Of a stretch of 64,000 nucleotides of DNA, positions 8,081 to 18,100 are shown piece after piece; position 1 is the first letter of the stretch; the number at the start of each line of letters is the position of its first letter. This DNA comes from Microbacterium oleivorans. Its GTDB lineage: Bacteria; Actinomycetota; Actinomycetes; Actinomycetales; Microbacteriaceae. The stretch is from contig NZ_MAYO01000003.1 in assembly GCF_001691565.1 (NCBI RefSeq), positions 1,526,766 to 1,590,765 on the forward strand, given 5' to 3'. Under the pieces are notes generated by a model. The model saw nothing but the letters and a program-made list of their open reading frames with translations, was not told the origin of the DNA and did no database searches. Made by a program: the position numbers and the translations under genes.

Positions 8081-9523
8081 ATGACGGGCCTGGCCGTCGA
8101 CGAGCGCGCCCCCCGGCGCGGACCGGCGTGGCATCGCCGCGCGTTCTCCGCGATGCGCGACCTGGCGACCGCATCGCCGTCCCGCTTCGCGGTCCTCATC
8201 TTCTCAGCGCTCATCCTGTTGTTCACGGCGATCTTCTCCCTGCCGGTGATGGCATCGGACGGGCGGGTCACCCCGCTGCCGGACGCGCTGTTCACCGCGG
8301 TGTCGACGATCTGCGTCACCGGGCTCGCCACGGTCGACATGGCGACCCACTGGTCTCCGCTCGGCCACGTCGTGGTGTTCATCGGCGTCAACGTGGGCGC
8401 GCTCGGCGTCCTCACGCTCGCCTCGATCCTGGGGCTCGTCATCTCCAAGCGGCTCGGCCTGCGGGCCAAGCTCCTCGCCGCCGGCGACAGCAATCCGATG
8501 CGCGCCCACGGCGGGCCCGTCAACGAGGGTCAAGCGGTGCGCCTCGGCGAGGTGGGCCAACTGCTCTCGACCGTCGCCCTGTCGACCCTCGTGATCGAAG
8601 GCGCCCTGGCGCTCCTCCTCTACCCGATGCTGCTGTCCAGCGGCGTCGATGCCCTGACGGCTCTGTGGGAGGCGCCGTACTACGCGGCGATGGCGTTCAC
8701 GAACACGGGCTTCTCCCCGAACGCCGAGGGGCTCGCACCGTTCGCTCAGAACTACCTCCTGCTGAGCGTCCTCATGGTGGGCGTCTTCCTCGGCTCGATC
8801 GGGTTCCCCGTGATCTACGCCCTGTGGAAGCACCAGTGGCACGTACGCAAGTGGTCGATCCACGTGAAGCTCACGCTGATCACGACCGCCGTCCTGTTCG
8901 TCGCCGGAGCGATCGCCTTCGTCATCCTCGAGTACGGGAACCCGAAGACCTTCGGGACGATGGATGCCTGGGACACCACTTTCCAGGCGCTCTTCCTGTC
9001 GGCCATGACACGGTCGGGCGGCTTCTCGATCATCGACATCGGCGAACTGCACGAGTCGTCCATCGTCGTCGGGTCGATGCTCATGTTCGTCGGCGGCGGT
9101 TCCGCCTCGACGGCGGGCGGCATCAAGGTCACGACCCTGGCCGTCCTCGCCCTCGCGGTCTGGTCCGAGGCGAAGGGACGTCCGAGCGTCTCGGCCTTCG
9201 GCCGCCGCATCCCGAGTGACGTCCAGCGCGTCGCCCTGTCGGTCGTCGCGTGGGGCGCGACCATCGTCGCCCTGTCGACCATCACGATCGCGCATCTGAC
9301 GAAGGCTCCCCTCGACGAGGTGCTCTTCGACGTCGTATCCGGCTTCGCGACGGTCGGGCTGTCGACGGGGCTGACGCAGGAGCTGCCGGACCCCGCCGTC
9401 TTCGTCATGGCCCTGACGATGTTCATGGGCCGCGTTGGTACAGTCACACTCGCGGCCGCCGTGGCCGCGACCAGTCGAACGCAGCACTACGCGCTGCCCG
9501 TGGAGAGGCCCATCGTTGGTTGA
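8081..9523 (+). CDS. TrkH/KtrB family potassium uptake membrane subunit
   Basis: K+ channel-like transporter subunit of 480 residues. The four pore repeats with selectivity-filter glycines can be seen: VSTICVTGLATVD, AMAFTNTGFSPN, AMTRSGGFSIID and VSGFATVGLSTGL. About eight to ten membrane segments are present. With the RCK protein encoded directly downstream it forms a Ktr/Trk-type K+ uptake system used in osmotic and pH homeostasis. Start ATG 8081 follows the Shine-Dalgarno GAGGAAGGGG. Its stop overlaps the start region of the RCK gene, so the two are co-translated. Confidence 0.93.
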   Translation: MTGLAVDERAPRRGPAWHRRAFSAMRDLATASPSRFAVLIFSALILLFTAIFSLPVMASDGRVTPLPDALFTAVSTICVTGLATVDMATHWSPLGHVVVFIGVNVGALGVLTLASILGLVISKRLGLRAKLLAAGDSNPMRAHGGPVNEGQAVRLGEVGQLLSTVALSTLVIEGALALLLYPMLLSSGVDALTALWEAPYYAAMAFTNTGFSPNAEGLAPFAQNYLLLSVLMVGVFLGSIGFPVIYALWKHQWHVRKWSIHVKLTLITTAVLFVAGAIAFVILEYGNPKTFGTMDAWDTTFQALFLSAMTRSGGFSIIDIGELHESSIVVGSMLMFVGGGSASTAGGIKVTTLAVLALAVWSEAKGRPSVSAFGRRIPSDVQRVALSVVAWGATIVALSTITIAHLTKAPLDEVLFDVVSGFATVGLSTGLTQELPDPAVFVMALTMFMGRVGTVTLAAAVAATSRTQHYALPVERPIVG

Positions 9524-10187
9524 GCAGTTGCGCAGCGATTCGCCCGTCCTCGTCATCGGACTCGGTCGCTTCGGCGCCGCGTGCGCCGGCGAACTCGACC
9601 GTCTGGATCGCGACGTCCTCGCGATCGACGACAGTCTCGACCTCGTGCAGAAGTGGTCGGAGCGGGTGACGCACGCCGTCCAGGCCGATGCGCGCAACAT
9701 CGAGGCGCTGAAGCAGATCGGTGCGCAGGACTTCCAGGTGGCCGTCGTCGCCGTGGGGTCCTCGATCGAGGCATCCGTCCTCATCACGGCGAACCTCGTC
9801 GATCTGAAGGTCCCGCAGATCTGGGCGAAGGCGGTCTCGCAGTCCCACGGCAAGATCCTCGCCCGGGTCGGCGCGAACCACGTCATCTACCCCGAGCGAG
9901 AAGCCGGCGAGCGCGTCGCCCACCTCGTGAGCGGCCGGATGCTCGACTTCATCCGCTTCGACGACGACTTCGTGCTCGCCAAGATGTACCCGCCGCGCTT
10001 CATCCGCGGCGTCGGCCTCAACGAATCCGGTGTCCGGTCGAAGTACAACGTCACGGTGGTCGGCGTGAAGAGCCCCGGCAAGCCGTTCCGGTACGCGGAG
10101 GCGACGACGGTCGTCACCAACCACGACCTCATCATCGTGTCGGGGACGAACTCCGACATCGAACGGTTCGCCTCGCTCGACCGCTGA
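9516..10187 (+). CDS. TrkA/KtrA family potassium uptake regulatory subunit (RCK protein)
   Basis: Cytoplasmic gating subunit of 223 residues for the TrkH/KtrB channel encoded just upstream. An N-terminal Rossmann RCK domain has the nucleotide-binding glycines in LVIGLGRFGAACA followed by the acidic end of strand two (VLAIDD); a C-terminal TrkA_C-like domain follows from about residue 140. I chose TTG 9516, which gives the 8-bp overlap with the trkH stop and has GGAGAGG at 9502-9508, over a longer frame inside trkH. ATP/ADP or NAD(H) control of opening is known for the family and is inferred here. Confidence 0.9.
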   Translation: MVEQLRSDSPVLVIGLGRFGAACAGELDRLDRDVLAIDDSLDLVQKWSERVTHAVQADARNIEALKQIGAQDFQVAVVAVGSSIEASVLITANLVDLKVPQIWAKAVSQSHGKILARVGANHVIYPEREAGERVAHLVSGRMLDFIRFDDDFVLAKMYPPRFIRGVGLNESGVRSKYNVTVVGVKSPGKPFRYAEATTVVTNHDLIIVSGTNSDIERFASLDR

Positions 10188-10207
10188 GGGGCCGCCGGGA
10201 TCCCTCG

Positions 10208-10705
10208 TCAGATCTCGCGCTGCGCGTTGGCGAGGAGACGAGCGAGCAGACCCGCGAGGGTGTCGCGATCGGCCTGCGAGAACCCGTCGAGCAGGCGCTC
10301 GTCGTGAGCGAGTGCGCGGGGCATCTCGTGTTCCACGACGGCACGGCCGGCATCCGTCAACGACAGCTGCACCGCCCGACCGTCGCGGTCGGAGCGTTCG
10401 CGGCGCAGCAGGCCGACGGATTCGAGCCGCGTGGTGAGCTTCGTCGTCGCCGCCCCGCTGAGCATCGTCTCGGCCGTCACCTCGCTCGCACGCAGCGGGC
10501 GATCCATACGGGCGAGGACGCAGAGGACGTCGAACTCCGACCGGGAGACGCCGCTGTCGGCGAGGAGCCGCTCGATCTGCGCGGTCGCGAGCGCGCTCGT
10601 CCGGTTGAGCCTCCCCCAGACGTCGATGGGCGAGGTGTCCATGGCGGGCATCGACGACGCCCAGGCGGCGCGGATGCGGTCGATCAGGTCGGCGCGCTCG
10701 GTCAC
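10208..10705 (-). CDS. MarR family transcriptional regulator
   Basis: Winged-helix regulator of 165 residues. Its core reads FDVLCVLARMDRPLRASEV, then AATTKLTTRLESVGLLRRE (recognition helix) and the wing SDRDGRAVQLSLTDAG with the conserved Asp-Arg. MarR proteins usually repress their own gene and a neighbouring transporter and release DNA on binding an aromatic ligand. GTG 10705 lies 6 nt after TACAGT (10712-10717 on the minus strand), so the transcript is probably leaderless. It is divergent from an MFS exporter gene, with a palindrome between the two starts, so it very likely controls that exporter. Confidence 0.9.
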   Translation of the reverse strand: MTERADLIDRIRAAWASSMPAMDTSPIDVWGRLNRTSALATAQIERLLADSGVSRSEFDVLCVLARMDRPLRASEVTAETMLSGAATTKLTTRLESVGLLRRERSDRDGRAVQLSLTDAGRAVVEHEMPRALAHDERLLDGFSQADRDTLAGLLARLLANAQREI

Positions 10706-10730
10706 GGCTCCACTGTAGCTGTCACCGCTT

Positions 10731-10763
10731 ATTTAATTCACTAGTAAATCATCGGTGTACAAT
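10731..10763. promoter_or_regulatory. Divergent marR/MFS promoter with MarR operator candidate
   Basis: The intergenic gap is AT-rich against the local base composition. An inverted repeat ATTTA...TAAAT spans 10731-10749, centred on 10740. A -10 hexamer TACAAT (10758-10763) lies 7 nt before the MFS ATG, and on the other strand TACAGT (10712-10717) lies 6 nt before the marR GTG. Counting 17 nt back from each, both -35 boxes fall on the same six bases 10735-10740, inside the palindrome. One bound MarR dimer would thus block both promoters. Confidence 0.6.
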
Positions 10764-10770
10764 CGGAGGA

Positions 10771-12033
10771 ATGACCGCCCTCGACACCGGAACCGCAGCG
10801 ACCGCCCCCGACACCGAGAGCACCGCGCCGCGTCTGCTCTCGCAGCCGCCCGCCGTGTGGGCCATCGCCTTCGCCGCGATGATCGCCTTCATGGGGATCG
10901 GGCTCGTCGGCCCCATCCTGCCCACGGTCGCCGCCACCTTGCACGCGGCCCCCGTCGAGACCTCGTTCCTGTTCACGAGCTACCTCGCGGTCACCGCCTC
11001 GGCGATGTTCTTCACGAGCTGGCTCTCGACGCGCATCGGGACCCGCGCGGTCATGATCCTGGGCCTGTCCGTCATCGCCCTCGCCGCCGTCGGCTGCGCC
11101 CTGTCGCCGACGATCGGCGCCCTCATCGCCTGCCGCGCGGTGTGGGGACTCGGCAATGCGCTGTTCCTCTCGACCGCGCTCGCATCGATCGTCTCGGCAT
11201 CCGGTGGGCGCAGCGAAGACGCGGTCATCTTCTACGAGGCCGCGCTCGGCATCGGGCTGGCCGTCGGCCCGCTCGTGGGCGGCCTGCTCGGGGAGATCGG
11301 CTGGTTCGCCGCGTTCTGGGGCACGGCATCCCTCCTCGCCGTCGGCGTCGTCGCCCTCCTCACCCTCGTCCGCGACCCCGGGCGCGCCGCGCAGCGCAGC
11401 TCGATCGGAGCGCCCTTCCGCGCCTTCGCCGACCGGGGGCTGCTCGCGATCAGCGTCGTCGCCTTCCTCTACAACGCCGGCTTCTTCGTCACCCTGTCGT
11501 ACACGCCCTACGCCCTCGAGCTGCCGGCGGTCGGCATCGGCCTCGTCATGATGGGCTTCGGCATCGGCCTCGCCATCGCCGGCGTATTCATCGCCCCGCG
11601 ACTGACGAAGCGGTACTCGGTCGTCCAGGTGCTGTTCTGGTTCCTCGCGGCCTTCGCGGCGACCCACGTCGCGGCCTCGCTCAGCGCCGGCTCGCGTCCC
11701 CTGCTCGTCGCCTGTGTCGTCCTCCTCGGTGTCGAGATCGGCGCGGTCAACACGATCCTCACCGAAGCGGCGATGGAGGCGACGACCCTGCCGCGTGCTG
11801 TCGCGAGCTCGGCCTACTCCGGATTCCGTTTCTTCGGCGGCGCGATCGGCGCACCCGTGGGGACCGCCCTCGCGGTCTACGGCGTCGGCGCCCCCTATGC
11901 GGCCGCTGCGGTCTCTGCCGCGGTCGGCGCAGCGATCCTCTTCGCCGTGCGCCGCGTGGTGGGCCGGGCCGACCACACGACGGTGCTCAGCGAGCGCACG
12001 ACGGCCGAGGACCTCACCCTCGGCGACGCCTGA
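10771..12033 (+). CDS. MFS transporter, probable drug or metabolite exporter
   Basis: Twelve-helix major facilitator protein of 420 residues. The first half shows the motif-A-like loop FTSWLSTRIGTRAVM and a motif-C-like glycine-rich stretch GIGLAVGPLVGGLLGEIG in helix five, which marks it as an antiporter/exporter. Directly divergent from a MarR regulator with a shared palindrome, so it is probably induced by its substrate. GGAGGA immediately precedes the ATG, too near for normal use, while TACAAT sits 7 nt upstream; a leaderless transcript is likely. The substrate is unknown. Confidence 0.9.
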   Translation: MTALDTGTAATAPDTESTAPRLLSQPPAVWAIAFAAMIAFMGIGLVGPILPTVAATLHAAPVETSFLFTSYLAVTASAMFFTSWLSTRIGTRAVMILGLSVIALAAVGCALSPTIGALIACRAVWGLGNALFLSTALASIVSASGGRSEDAVIFYEAALGIGLAVGPLVGGLLGEIGWFAAFWGTASLLAVGVVALLTLVRDPGRAAQRSSIGAPFRAFADRGLLAISVVAFLYNAGFFVTLSYTPYALELPAVGIGLVMMGFGIGLAIAGVFIAPRLTKRYSVVQVLFWFLAAFAATHVAASLSAGSRPLLVACVVLLGVEIGAVNTILTEAAMEATTLPRAVASSAYSGFRFFGGAIGAPVGTALAVYGVGAPYAAAAVSAAVGAAILFAVRRVVGRADHTTVLSERTTAEDLTLGDA

Positions 12034-12042
12034 GCGCGGGCG

Positions 12043-12876
12043 TCAGACCCCGGTCGCGAGCTCGCGCGCGCGGGCCAGTGCGGCATCCGTCGCCTGCGAG
12101 AAGAGACCGTCGAGGTTCCCCGTCTGGAGGACCCCGATCGCGCGCTCCGTCGTCCCCTTGGGACTCGTCACGCGTCGGCGCAGTTCCGAGGGATCCTCCC
12201 CGGATGCCGCGAGCAACGCGGTCGCGCCGATGAAGGTCTGCTCGGCCATGAGACGCGCGTCGGCCTCGTCGAATCCCTTGCCTCGCGCCGCCTCGGTGAG
12301 GGCCTCGACCAAGAGGAACACGTAGGCGGGCCCAGACCCCGAGATCGTCGAGAGCGCGTCGATCTGCGCCTCGGGAACCTCGATGACGACACCGCACGTC
12401 TCGAACAGCCGCCGCACGAGGTCGATGTGTTCCGGAGTCGCCGTCGATCCGGCAGCGAGACCCGTGACTGCCTTGCCGACCACGGCCGGCGTGTTCGGCA
12501 TCGAACGGATCACGGGGATGCCGGGCCCGACGATCGCTTCGAACGTCTCGATCGTGACACCCGCTGCGAGACTCACCACGATCGTCCCGGGACGCAGCGC
12601 GCCCGCGATCTCGCGCAGCATGTCGGGGACCATGGCCGGCTTCACGCCGATGAGGACGATGTCGGCGGATGCCGCGGCATCCGTGTTCGCGGTCGGTTCG
12701 TCCGCCAGCGCGAGGCTCGTCACCGCGTCGAGCCCGTCGAGCTCGCGAGCCTTGGCGGCGGTCCGGTTGGTCACGACGACCGATGTCGCCTCTCCGGAGC
12801 GTGCGATGCCCTGGGCGATCGCACCTCCCATCGAACCTGCTCCGAGAATGGCGACGGGAGGGAGGTGGTGCGTCAT
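12043..12876 (-). CDS. proC: Pyrroline-5-carboxylate reductase
   Basis: NADPH-dependent enzyme of 277 residues for the last step of proline synthesis. The N-terminal Rossmann motif is AILGAGSMGGAIAQG; the C-terminal dimerisation domain contains the family signature around ALSTISGSGPAYVFLLVEAL and RRRVTSPKGTTERAI. The length matches the family. The end converges on the MFS gene with a 9-bp gap, and the start is 60 bp from the divergent alpha/beta hydrolase gene. GGGGGC just before the ATG may serve as a ribosome site. Confidence 0.93.
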   Translation of the reverse strand: MTHHLPPVAILGAGSMGGAIAQGIARSGEATSVVVTNRTAAKARELDGLDAVTSLALADEPTANTDAAASADIVLIGVKPAMVPDMLREIAGALRPGTIVVSLAAGVTIETFEAIVGPGIPVIRSMPNTPAVVGKAVTGLAAGSTATPEHIDLVRRLFETCGVVIEVPEAQIDALSTISGSGPAYVFLLVEALTEAARGKGFDEADARLMAEQTFIGATALLAASGEDPSELRRRVTSPKGTTERAIGVLQTGNLDGLFSQATDAALARARELATGV

Positions 12877-12936
12877 GCCCCCATCCTGTCATCGACCCTC
12901 TCGGCACGGATAAGGGCCCCGGCCTATCATCGGGTC

Positions 12937-14049
12937 ATGACCCTCCTCGACGGAATCTCGTCCCGCATCATCGACACGGACCGCCTGGGCGTCAACATCC
13001 TCGAGCGCACCGGCGACGACCCCGGCACCGCACCCGACCGCACCGTCGTCCTCCTGCACGGTGCGCTCTCATCCGCCCTCGTCTGGCAAGAGCTCATGCA
13101 GGATCTGCCGGCGGAGTTCCGCGTCGTCGCGATCGATCTGCGGGGCTTCGGCGGAACCGAGCACATGCCCGTCGATGCGAGCCGCGGCGTGCGCGACCTC
13201 AGTGACGATGTCGCTGTCGCGCTGGTCGAGCTCGGCATCGACGCGCCGCATCTGGTCGGCTGGGACCTCGGTGGAGCGGTCGCGCTGCAGTACGCACTCG
13301 ACCACCCGGTGCGGACGATCCTGCTCGAATCGCCCGTCCCCCCCTACGGTCTCGGCGGCACGCGCCTGGACGGCACGCGGCTGACCGACGACGACGCCGG
13401 CTGCGGCGCGGGCATGGCCAATGCGGACTTCGTGCGTCGACTCAACGCCCGGGAGTCCGGCGATGAGGCCCCCACCTCCCCGCGCAGTGTGTTCCGCGCC
13501 TCGTTCGTGGCGGAGGACTTCACCGCAGAGCACGAGGACCTCTGGGTCGAGGCGATGCTGTCCACCTCCACAGCCACCGGCAACTACCCCGGCGAGTCCG
13601 TCACGAGCCCGCACTGGCCCGGCTACGCGCCCGGCCGATTCGGCGTGCTGAATGCGCTCGCGCCGTCGAACTTCGACGTGTCCGCGATCGTCGACCTGCC
13701 GGTGAAACCCCCGATCCTGTGGGTGCGCGGCGTCCTCGACCCGGTCGTCTCGGACACGTCCTTCTCCGACCCGAATCACCTCGGCGCGCTCGGGATCCTC
13801 CCCGACTGGCCCGGCTCCGACGTCGCCCCCGCCCAGCCGATGGTCTCGCAGACCCGCGAAGTGCTCCGCCGGTACACGGATGCCGGGGGCACCGCGACCG
13901 AGCTCGGCCTGCCCGGCGTCGGCCACACGCCCCACCTCGAGCGCCCCGCCGTCTTCCGTCGCGCGCTCCTCGAGCTGACGGGGTACATCGGCTCTCCGGC
14001 ATCCCCCGCTCCGCCGACCGAGGCGATCATCCTCAGCTCATCGGACTGA
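12937..14049 (+). CDS. Alpha/beta hydrolase with Asp in the nucleophile position
   Basis: Alpha/beta hydrolase of 370 residues. The oxyanion motif LLHGALSSALVW is at about 39-50. The nucleophile elbow reads HLVGWDLGGAVAL, with Asp110 where esterases have Ser; epoxide hydrolases and haloalkane dehalogenases carry Asp at this place (GHDWGG type). A catalytic His is probably in GVGHTPHLERP near residue 329. The cap region (about 150-220) is long. This suggests a C-O or C-halogen bond hydrolase, but the substrate is unknown and an ordinary non-catalytic role cannot be ruled out. ATG 12937 lies 6 nt after TATCAT (12925-12930), so a leaderless transcript is likely. Confidence 0.82.
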   Translation: MTLLDGISSRIIDTDRLGVNILERTGDDPGTAPDRTVVLLHGALSSALVWQELMQDLPAEFRVVAIDLRGFGGTEHMPVDASRGVRDLSDDVAVALVELGIDAPHLVGWDLGGAVALQYALDHPVRTILLESPVPPYGLGGTRLDGTRLTDDDAGCGAGMANADFVRRLNARESGDEAPTSPRSVFRASFVAEDFTAEHEDLWVEAMLSTSTATGNYPGESVTSPHWPGYAPGRFGVLNALAPSNFDVSAIVDLPVKPPILWVRGVLDPVVSDTSFSDPNHLGALGILPDWPGSDVAPAQPMVSQTREVLRRYTDAGGTATELGLPGVGHTPHLERPAVFRRALLELTGYIGSPASPAPPTEAIILSSSD

Positions 14050-14058
14050 CGGAGCCGC

Positions 14059-14523
14059 TCAGCGCTTGCGGTCGAAGAACGCGCGCAGCAAGGCAGTCGA
14101 CTCCCCCGCGCGCACCCCGCCGAGGACTTCGGCGCGGTGCGGCATCCGTCGATCGCGCAGCAGATCATGGACCGAGCCGGCGGCACCTGCTTTCTCGTCC
14201 CATGCGCCGAAGACGACCCGACCGACGCGCGTCTGCAGGATCGCACCCGCGCACATGACGCACGGCTCGAGGGTGACGACGAGGGTGCAGTCCTCGAGGT
14301 TCCAGGACCCCACAGCGGATGCCGCGGCCCGCAACGCGACGACCTCCGCATGAGCAAGGGGGTCGCCGTCGCGCTCGCGCAGATTGCGGCCTTCGCCGAT
14401 GACTTCGCCCGCCCGCGTGACGACCGCCCCGACGGGCACGTCGCCGTGACAGGGAGCGGATGCCGCCAGTTCCAATGCCCTCGTCATCGCCGCATCATCG
14501 GCGGCGGGAACGGGCAGACTCAC
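14059..14523 (-). CDS. tadA: tRNA adenosine(34) deaminase
   Basis: Zinc-dependent nucleoside deaminase of 154 residues converting adenosine 34 of tRNA-Arg(ACG) to inosine. The zinc site is visible as HAE at residues 58-60 and PCVMC with cysteines 88 and 91. The flanking SVHDLL and the basic C-terminus (AFFDRKR) agree with TadA; a free-nucleoside deaminase is the main alternative. Start GTG 14523 lies 6 nt after TACGCT (14530-14535, minus strand), suggesting a leaderless transcript. It is divergent from upp, whose promoter shares the same 32 bp. Confidence 0.88.
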   Translation of the reverse strand: MSLPVPAADDAAMTRALELAASAPCHGDVPVGAVVTRAGEVIGEGRNLRERDGDPLAHAEVVALRAAASAVGSWNLEDCTLVVTLEPCVMCAGAILQTRVGRVVFGAWDEKAGAAGSVHDLLRDRRMPHRAEVLGGVRAGESTALLRAFFDRKR

Positions 14524-14555
14524 GAGGTCAGCGTAGCCCCGGTACCCTTGGGCTC

Positions 14556-15188
14556 ATGCGTGTGCACGTCGCCGACCACCCCCTCATCACCCACAAGCTC
14601 ACGGTGCTGCGCGACAAGCGCACCACCTCACCGGTCTTCCGCCAGTTGACGGAGGAGCTCATCACGCTCCTCGCCTACGAGGCGACCCGCGGCGTCCGCG
14701 TCGAGGAGATCGAGATCGACACCCCGGTCACCCGGACGACCGGCCTCAAGATCAGCGAGCCCCGCCCGCTGGTCGTCCCGATCCTCCGCGCCGGCCTCGG
14801 CATGCTCGAGGGCATGACGACGCTGCTGCCGACGGCCGAGGTCGGCTTCCTCGGCATGGCTCGCAACGAGGAGACCTTCGAGCCGTATACGTACGCCGAG
14901 CGGCTTCCGGACGACCTGAGCGACCGGCAATGCTTCGTCCTCGACCCGATGCTCGCCACGGGCGGATCGCTCGGCGCCGCGATCGACTTCCTCTTCGCGC
15001 GCGGCGCGCAGGACGTCACCGCGGTCTGCATCCTCGCCGCCCCCGAAGGCGTGGCGGCCATCGAGAAGCAGGTCGGCGACCGTGACGTCACCCTCGTTCT
15101 GGGGGCGATGGACGAGCGCCTCAACGAGAAGGGCTACATCGTGCCCGGCCTCGGCGACGCGGGCGACCGCCTGTACGGCACCGTCTGA
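14556..15188 (+). CDS. upp: Uracil phosphoribosyltransferase
   Basis: Salvage enzyme of 210 residues making UMP from uracil and PRPP. The start [16 protein letters not shown], the mid-protein [13 protein letters not shown] and the PRPP-binding loop [15 protein letters not shown] are diagnostic, as is the uracil-binding end [16 protein letters not shown] 14556 lies 7 nt after TACCCT (14543-14548) without a Shine-Dalgarno, so it is probably leaderless. The last 55 bp overlap the 3' end of the convergent nuclease/helicase gene. Confidence 0.96.
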   Translation: MRVHVADHPLITHKLTVLRDKRTTSPVFRQLTEELITLLAYEATRGVRVEEIEIDTPVTRTTGLKISEPRPLVVPILRAGLGMLEGMTTLLPTAEVGFLGMARNEETFEPYTYAERLPDDLSDRQCFVLDPMLATGGSLGAAIDFLFARGAQDVTAVCILAAPEGVAAIEKQVGDRDVTLVLGAMDERLNEKGYIVPGLGDAGDRLYGTV

Positions 15189-18100
15189 GGCGAGACGATC
15201 TGCGGCGGCACCGTCCCCTCGGACGGCGCCGTCCCGACCAGCCGTGCGAACGCGCTGAGGCGGGCCACCCCGTCGGGCGTGCGCGGCAGGTCGTCGAGCA
15301 GGCCCGTGCCGTAGACGACGTACGCCGTGTGCATGGCACGCGAGACGGCGACGTTGATGCGGTTCTGCAGCAGGAGGAACTCGAGTCCGCGGGGCGCGTC
15401 GCGCCCGGATGACGCCGCGAGCGACACGATGACGACGGCCGCTTCCTGCCCCTGGAATCGATCGACCGTCCCGACGCGCACGCCGGGGAACCCGGCGGCG
15501 ACGAGCGCCTCCTCGACGAGCACCTGTTGCGCGTTGTAGGGCGTCACGACGATGACGTCCTCGGGTGCGAGCGGGCGGGCGGTGCCGCCGTCGGACCACC
15601 ACGGAGTGCCGCTCAGGTCCCGGACGATCCGCACGACCTCATCTGCTTCTTCGGGAGACTGCGTCGCGTTGCGGGTGTGGGCGATCGCTACGGGGATCAC
15701 CCCCGCCGGCACGCCCTCGAGGCGCCGCAGAGCGGTGTCGGGGTGCGCCTCGAGCCGGCCCTCGTAGGCGAGCTGTGAGACGGGTTCGGCCACCTCGGGG
15801 CGCATCCTCCGCGTGCGGGCGAGGAAGTAGCCGCGATCGGCGGGGATCACGGCGTGGCCGTCCATGACCCATCCGAGAGCGGATGTGTCGACCGGCTCGG
15901 GATGGGTTCCCTGGCTCACCTGCGGTAGCTGCTGCGGGTCGCCGAGCAGCAGCAGGCGCTTCGCGGCGGCCGAGACCGCGATGGTCGAGGCGAGCGAGAA
16001 CTGGCCCGCCTCGTCGATCACGAGAAGGTCCAGCGAGCGACGGGCGACGCGCCCGGAATGGGTGAGATCCCACGCTGTGCCGCCGATCACGAACCCGGCA
16101 GGCTGCGCATCGATGTAGGCGGCGAGCTGGTTCTTCGCGATGACGGTGAAACGCTCCCGGCCCGTGGCGGGTCCCTTCGGAGCCTTGGCGACCTGCGCGG
16201 CATCCACCCCCGCCTCGACGATCCGATCGAGCATGTGCTCGACGACGTTGTGCGACTGCGCGACGACGCCGACGCGGAAGCCGCGCTCGCGCACGAGGCG
16301 CGCCACGACGTGCGACCCGACGTACGTCTTGCCCGTCCCCGGGGGGCCCTGCACGGCCAGGTAGCCGTCGGTGGCCTCGGCGAGCGCCGCGGCGATGTCG
16401 GCGACGTCGTCACCTGTGCGCGGCAGCGGGGACTCGCGACGCGGCGGACGGCGCAGCAGCAGGTCGGTCGCCGGATCGGTCGGCATCGCGGGAGCGGATG
16501 CCAGGACCGCATCGGCCCAGGCGTCGATGGCGGCCTGCTGGCTTCCCGCTCGCGGCGGCGCCGGCGGGGTGAGGGCGACGGGGAGTTCCTGCCAGGTGAA
16601 CCCTTGGTACGCGTTCTCCTCGATCACGACGCCGTCCTCGAGGACGTCGACGACCGAGATGGACCGCGCCGCGTGGATCCACCGCGGGCTCGTCTCGATG
16701 GGGAACGGCGCCGGCAGCTCGTACACGGCGTACGGATTCTGACCGACGGTGATCCGGGTGCCCGGGGCGAACTCGCCGCGGATCTCGACGACGCGGCGGA
16801 CGGCGGTGAGCCCTTCCGGGCGGTGCCAGTCGGTGAGCACGCGGCAGCGGTCGCGGTCGACGACAACGACGTCCCGGGTGTCCTCCCACACCGACACCGG
16901 CTCACGCAGGCGGAGGAAGTGCGTCGCCCAGAACGTCTTCGCCTCGCGCGGGTAGTAGTCGATCGCGGCGGCTCCGAGCCGGAGGGCCTGAGCGACGGAT
17001 TCGTCATCGGCATCGGCGGCGAACCGGGCGAGTGCGTCGGCGCGCGGCGATGGCTCGTAGACGGCTTCGCCGGCGTCGGGCTCCTGGGAGGGCACGAGCT
17101 TCGCCTCGCGAGCACGGTCGACGAGCCAGTCCCGCAGGCGCCGCGTCGACACGCAGTCGTAGCAGTTGTAGTCGGCGAGGTCGTCGAGGATCACCCTCGC
17201 GGCCGCGTCGTCGCCGGCATCCTGCAGAGACCGTGCCTCGACGTAGCGGACGATGGAATCGTCGCCGCGCTGGACGTCGCTCGTGCGGACCTCGTCGCCC
17301 ATGTAGAGCGGTTCGAGCTTCTTGATGGAGTACGACCGCGAGCCGACGCGCAGCGCACGCCGGACGATCGGGTAGAGATCGACGAAGACGCCGTCGCGCA
17401 GGAGGCGGTCGACGGCGGCCTCGCCCACGCCGTGCCGTGCGGCCATCGCGAGCAGGTGCGTCGGCTCGTACGGCGCGTAGTGATAGATGTGCATGCCGGG
17501 ATGTGCGCGGCGCCGGACCGCGATGAACTCGAGGAAGTCCTCGAGAGCGCGCTTCTCCTCGGCGAACGAGTGAGCCCAGAGCGACGAGTACTGCTCCGTC
17601 TCGTCGACCCAGCCGAAGAGGTAGTCGATCCCCCACTGCACGGCAGCACCCTCGGTGTAGAGCGGATCGCCCTCGAAGTCGAAGAACAGATCGCCGTGGT
17701 CCGGTCGCGGGAGAGCGCCCAGGGCCTTGGGGAAGACGACGTCGAACGTCGGGATCGCCGGTTCCGTGCCCGGGAAGGCGTCGTCCACGCCGCCGGCCGG
17801 GCTCTCGAGCTGCAGCCGCGCCTGCGTGCGGAGCCCCGAGAAGGTGTCCCACGACATCCGCGGCGGTGCCTCGCGGGACGCCGCGAGGTCGTCGATCGTG
17901 GCGACTCCCGCAGCGCGGAGACGGTCTCGCTGCACGGGACGCATCCCGGCGACCAGGAGCAGATCCCGCTGGGCGACGACCTCGAGGTCGCAGGTCGCGC
18001 ACCGCCCGCACGCGACGACGCGGAGATCACCGCGGTCGTCTCCCCAGGGGATGGGCTCGCCTGCGGCCCCGGCGGCGAGGTCCCGGTCGGCGATGAGGGC

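Noticed and set aside
8204..9886. 560-codon open frame on the minus strand opposite trkH/trkA
   Set aside because: Antisense of two well-supported genes; no motif and skewed composition.
10741..11976. 411-codon open frame on the minus strand opposite the MFS gene
   Set aside because: It is acidic-arginine low complexity, overlaps a clear 12-helix transporter, and would have to start inside it.
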